Positions 39,309-42,229 of a stretch of 42,229 nt of DNA are shown here, piece by piece. The stretch covers positions 1-42,229 of the forward strand of contig URPR01000009.1 of assembly GCA_900549775.1 (NCBI GenBank), read 5' to 3'. How positions within the stretch are numbered: the stretch's first letter is position 1; the number at the start of each line of letters is the position of its first letter. The notes below the pieces were generated by a model, which ran no database searches, was not told the DNA's origin, and saw only the letters and a list, made by a program, of their open reading frames with translations. The position numbers were made by a program, and so were the translations under genes. This stretch comes from an uncultured Oscillospiraceae bacterium. Its GTDB lineage: Bacteria > Bacillota > Clostridia > Oscillospirales > Acutalibacteraceae.

Positions 39309-41096
39309 TTGACAACATTGGCACAAAATGAATGTGTAATTGACAATTGCACAGCTGCTACAAAAGATAAAGTTTTGGATGATTATCTTCCAGATGTACC
39401 GGCAATGCATAAACTTTCATTTCTCTCAGACGCTATAGTCTCTCTGTTTGCTCATTATGTAGGAAATGACGGTTCAGAAAAAATGACATTTCATGGTAAA
39501 AATTTAAAAAGTTTAAAAGATTTATACTTTAAGGAATTGAAAAATAAATTAAACAGTAAATATTATTACGCAGACCTGAAAGATGATATTTTAAATTCGG
39601 CTAATGATACATCATATGTAAAATTGAGCTGGGGTAGACCTTTGGCTGATTATGTATTGAATTATTTAAAAGATTCAAATCTGTTTCCTTCTTATCTTTG
39701 GCGTTTTTGGAAAAGTATTTTAGGTGGATTTAATATTACAAAGGCAGATAAAGACACTGTGAATAGTTTATTATTTGATAATGTATTTTTAAGTCGCTTA
39801 ATTAAAGAAGGCAAAGACTCTTTTGTACTTCCATTAACTATAGACAGAAACTCCGGTAAATTTAAAATACCTAAAAAACTTATACAAATTGAAAATGAGA
39901 TTGAAGAAACTTTGAAAAAAATGAATCTCATAATAGAATCAAATGCTGATATCGAATCAAAACTTGATGATTTAGATAAATTTATAGATGACGAGTATAA
40001 AAAATATAAAAATTTTAAAGAAATAGACTCATCTCAAAAAACTGTTGCTTTTTGTTTTCACTTAAACAGAATAAATGATTATTTATTGAATTTTAAAAAT
40101 GGTTGGGAACGTAAAGATTTAGAAGAACGTAAAAAAATACATAAGCTCAGGGAAAAAATTAATTTTTTAGTTCCGAATTACTGTTTCTTAAAACAAAAGC
40201 AAAAATCTCCTTTTTCAAACATAGATGTAAAATTAGATAAGTATAATGTTGTTGAAGATACAAAAGGAGTAAAAAGTATTTACTTGGAGAAATATCAAAT
40301 TCAAGAATACATTAAAGATTTGATAAAATCTATCGACTCTAAATACACTAATCTTAGAGGAGATTATAATTTTGATTTGGTAAAAGGCGAAAATGTATTA
40401 AAATTAGCATCAGAAATACACGCAACCAAACATCAAGAAGTATTAAACGCTATGGAAAACAGTTTAGAAAAATCAGAAGCAGATATTGATCGAAAAAAAG
40501 TTAATATGTTCGTTGCTGCTGGTAGAGCCGCTTTGACGGCTAATTTTGGTCCAGATGGAATATTAACTTTACTTCCTAACAAAGAAAATAGAGAATCTGC
40601 TCCGATTAAATTCACAACTGAAGAAGCATTTAACTATCTTGCAAAAAATCGACCTGAATTATTAAAAGATTCAAAAAAATTACCAACACCGGTTATCGAA
40701 AAACGACCTAAAAAAGATGAGAGTGAAGAAACTGCGATACAAAAAAGATCAAATGAACAAGCTTTAGAAAATTATGTTAAGATTAATAACTTAGGAGAGT
40801 CAGTGTTAAATGACCTTGATTCGTTATTTAAAGATTTTATAGATTATAGTGTAATGAATGCTGAATTGGCAAGAAATAAAAGAACATTTGAAGCTTACAA
40901 AAATAAAACAAAAGATGATATTTCACTTTTAGACACTGTAAAATTGCTCATTCAATTTTCTAGAGATGATTATTCTTCAAATGATCTAGAAGCAATAATA
41001 ATAGAAGAAAATAAAAAGTATTCCACAAATGATGCTTCGACAGAAAAGTTAACAGAATATTCAATTAAAAAAATTCAAAGGATGGATAATAAATAA
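39309..41096 (+). CDS. Large exported helical protein of unknown function, start disrupted
   Basis: 595 residues from TTG 39309, but this start has no ribosome site. The same frame upstream encodes a hydrophobic run (LLLILSLSLIPQDL then TTLA-Q), which looks like the core and cleavage site of a signal peptide. A fitting ATG (39253, MNKLLR, after AGGAG) is in another frame and meets a stop after 8 codons. So the N-terminus seems separated by a one-base indel. The mature part is mostly helical and charged, with probable coiled coils (IENEIEETLKKMN, EERKKIHKLREKI), a middle Gly/Ala segment (NMFVAAGRAALTANFGPDGI) and an Asn/Lys-rich end. I recognise no family. It overlaps the next start by one base. 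Confidence 0.7.
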   Translation: MTTLAQNECVIDNCTAATKDKVLDDYLPDVPAMHKLSFLSDAIVSLFAHYVGNDGSEKMTFHGKNLKSLKDLYFKELKNKLNSKYYYADLKDDILNSANDTSYVKLSWGRPLADYVLNYLKDSNLFPSYLWRFWKSILGGFNITKADKDTVNSLLFDNVFLSRLIKEGKDSFVLPLTIDRNSGKFKIPKKLIQIENEIEETLKKMNLIIESNADIESKLDDLDKFIDDEYKKYKNFKEIDSSQKTVAFCFHLNRINDYLLNFKNGWERKDLEERKKIHKLREKINFLVPNYCFLKQKQKSPFSNIDVKLDKYNVVEDTKGVKSIYLEKYQIQEYIKDLIKSIDSKYTNLRGDYNFDLVKGENVLKLASEIHATKHQEVLNAMENSLEKSEADIDRKKVNMFVAAGRAALTANFGPDGILTLLPNKENRESAPIKFTTEEAFNYLAKNRPELLKDSKKLPTPVIEKRPKKDESEETAIQKRSNEQALENYVKINNLGESVLNDLDSLFKDFIDYSVMNAELARNKRTFEAYKNKTKDDISLLDTVKLLIQFSRDDYSSNDLEAIIIEENKKYSTNDASTEKLTEYSIKKIQRMDNK

Positions 41097-41755
41097 TGAA
41101 AAAGTTTTTAAGTATATTTTTAATTTTTACTTTAATGTTTAGTGCAGTTTCAACTATGTCTTTTGCAATGGAAAATCGGGAACCGCAAAAAATGCAAGAA
41201 ACTAGAGTAAAAACAAATTTTATAAAATTACCTGTTATTTTATTCTCAAGTTTCGGTGCGGCTTTGATTGCTGCAGTATCAGGATTAATCGGCTATAAAA
41301 TCGGAAACGATAGAAGAGCAAATGATGAAAAAGAAATCACTCTTACAGGAACTATTTTAGGAGGCAGCAGTGATAGATGTACGCCAATAGGTAGATCCTA
41401 TGATGTAGTAATGCTTATATCTTCATGTGTTGATGAAATGTTTCAAGTTGATATTCCTAAAGTTTCGAAAGAAGGTACTTTTCCTGCGCAATATTTAGAT
41501 GCACTTGCTTTTGAATTGGATGTACTTGCAGGAAGCTTAGATTTTGATGATTTACCGTATGAATACAGAAAAGTGGGGCTAGAGCTTCATAATATGTTCA
41601 TAAGTATAAAACATTATGTTGACAAGAGAGGCAAAAAAATACAATTGGGGTACTTAAAAACGCTGCTAAGAGATGCACAAAAATTAGCAATAAGAGCAGG
41701 GGAAATACATGATAGAATAATACAAGAAAAAGAGAAAAACAAAGCAGAATTGTAA
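41096..41755 (+). CDS. Exported or membrane protein of unknown function
   Basis: 219 residues; ATG 41096 shares its A with the stop of the previous gene (TAATG), so translation is coupled. Signal peptide (residues 1-23, KKFLSIFLIFTLMFSAVS, cleavage near SFA-ME), a short linker, a membrane helix about 44-64 (VILFSSFGAALIAAVSGLIG), basic stop-transfer residues (NDRRAND), then a helical domain of about 140 residues with two Cys (DRC, SSC) and conserved-looking DVVMLISSCVDEMFQVD. No family recognised. Co-expression with the larger protein suggests partnership. Confidence 0.76.
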   Translation: MKKFLSIFLIFTLMFSAVSTMSFAMENREPQKMQETRVKTNFIKLPVILFSSFGAALIAAVSGLIGYKIGNDRRANDEKEITLTGTILGGSSDRCTPIGRSYDVVMLISSCVDEMFQVDIPKVSKEGTFPAQYLDALAFELDVLAGSLDFDDLPYEYRKVGLELHNMFISIKHYVDKRGKKIQLGYLKTLLRDAQKLAIRAGEIHDRIIQEKEKNKAEL

Positions 41756-41828
41756 TTACAATTAGTTTATAAAGTGTAATATATTTTAAAAAATATTTCT
41801 TTATTAAAGGGCGGAAAATTAACCTTAA

Positions 41829-41862
41829 AAAAGCGTAGTTCTTTTTAGGACTACACTTTTTA
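41829..41862 (+). terminator. Terminator after the exported protein pair
   Basis: AAAAGCGTAGTTC (41829-41841) with GGACTACACTTTT (41848-41860), two non-Watson-Crick pairs, 6-nt loop, T-rich after. Confidence 0.75.
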
Positions 41863-41873
41863 GTGAAATAATA

Positions 41874-41902
41874 AAAAAGCCCGAAACTACAGGGCTTTTT
41901 AT
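41874..41902. terminator. Terminator between the exported pair and tRNA-Leu
   Basis: AAAAAGCCC (41874-41882) with GGGCTTTTT (41892-41900), 9-nt loop. It is placed 23 nt after the tRNA-Leu 3' end on the minus strand, so it probably ends that RNA. Confidence 0.75.
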
Positions 41903-41924
41903 ATGTTACAACGTCATCTTTTTG

Positions 41925-42013
41925 TGGTGCTGGTGACCGGACTTGAACCGGTACGATATTGCTACCGAGGGATTTTAAGTCCCTTGCGTCTGCCTATTCC
42001 GCCACACCAGCAC
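41925..42013 (-). tRNA. tRNA-Leu (TAA)
   Basis: 89 nt. Acceptor GTGCTGG/CCAGCAC with encoded CCA, anticodon loop CTTAAAA giving TAA, reading UUA and UUG. Long variable arm (CGGTAGCAATATCG), T arm ACCGGTTCAAGTCCGGT. Confidence 0.96.
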
Positions 42014-42074
42014 GACTACAATATTAATTGTATCACAGAAAAAAAACAAAAACAAGTATATTTTAAAATTTATT

Positions 42075-42103
42075 TTGACAAAATTAAAATATAATGTTAA
42101 AAT
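42075..42103 (+). promoter_or_regulatory. Promoter of rnpB
   Basis: TTGACA (42075-42080), 17-nt spacer, TAAAAT (42098-42103), placing the start near 42110. The TATAAT at 42090 is only 9 nt from the -35 and is rejected as its partner. Confidence 0.7.
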
Positions 42104-42111
42104 TATTCTGT

Positions 42112-42229
42112 GAGTAAATTGAGCAGTCGCGGGTACTTTACCGAAAGGGTGTACGCGAGGAAAGTCCGAGCTCCACAGAGCAAGATAACGGCTAACGGCC
42201 GCCGGGGGCGACCCTAGGGATAGTGCAAC
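42112..42229 (+). ncRNA. rnpB: RNase P RNA, 5' part (runs off the window)
   Basis: The conserved core is plain: GCAGTCGCGG near the 5' end, GAGGAAAGTCCGAGCTCCAC (CR I), CAGAGCAAGATAACGGCTAA and GGGATAGTGCAAC. These match the catalytic RNA of bacterial RNase P, which trims tRNA 5' ends. Only the first 118 nt are in the window. It lies beside and divergent from tRNA-Leu. Confidence 0.95.

Noticed and set aside
41903..42094. 63-codon plus-strand frame over tRNA-Leu
   Set aside because: It is antisense to the tRNA and reaches into the rnpB promoter.

Overview
The window looks like chromosomal DNA from a low-GC, endospore-forming, anaerobic Firmicute of the class Clostridia. The evidence is AT-rich sequence, strong GGAGG ribosome sites, near-consensus sigma-A promoters, spoIVA beside a SipL-type SPOCS/LysM gene, DegV, formate-tetrahydrofolate ligase, a split transketolase, and infC read from an ATT codon. 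No phage, insertion sequence or CRISPR array was seen. I do not name a genus.

Layout. 1-3.1 kb holds three tandem paralogous exported proteins (minus strand) with 15-residue Asn/Thr-rich repeats, each with its own strong promoter; one has a decayed 3' tail. 3.1-4.5 kb is infC-rpmI-rplT with a structured leader. 4.5-7.7 kb (plus) holds a short MGMT-like protein, a GNAT-pyrophosphatase-like fusion and a two-subunit transketolase. 7.7-9.5 kb holds a DUF11 protein divergent from two small unknown genes. 9.5-19.2 kb is a run of 12 minus-strand genes, probably one long transcript: fhs, tsaE, tsaB, rpiB, upp, a PF06541 membrane protein, a BaiN-like flavoprotein, cmk, plsC, then a Wzm/Wzt (TagGH)-type exporter and a glycosyltransferase. 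19.3-22.3 kb is sipL-like and spoIVA, for spore coat assembly. 22.5-23.5 kb is rpsF-ssb-rpsR. 23.8-26.0 kb is a polar amino acid ABC importer. 26.1-26.5 kb is a non-coding stretch that reads as a structured small RNA gene. Then come rpmB, a GH25 lysozyme, about 1 kb with little coding, two tRNA-Ser genes, degV and a TetR regulator.

30.7-36.6 kb is an accessory zone of small exported and membrane proteins (three TM2-domain proteins, a short relative without TM2, a SpoIIQ-like M23 protein, a DUF2752 protein and an unknown exported protein), with proS in between on the other strand. 36.8-38.8 kb is a Zn/Cd-type P-type ATPase. 39.2-41.8 kb is a translationally coupled pair of unknown exported proteins, the first with its signal peptide apparently out of frame. 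The window ends with tRNA-Leu and the 5' part of RNase P RNA.

The housekeeping blocks are ordinary. The least explained parts are the tandem repeat proteins, the TM2 cluster with a repeated upstream element, the 26 kb RNA candidate, and the 39-42 kb exported pair.
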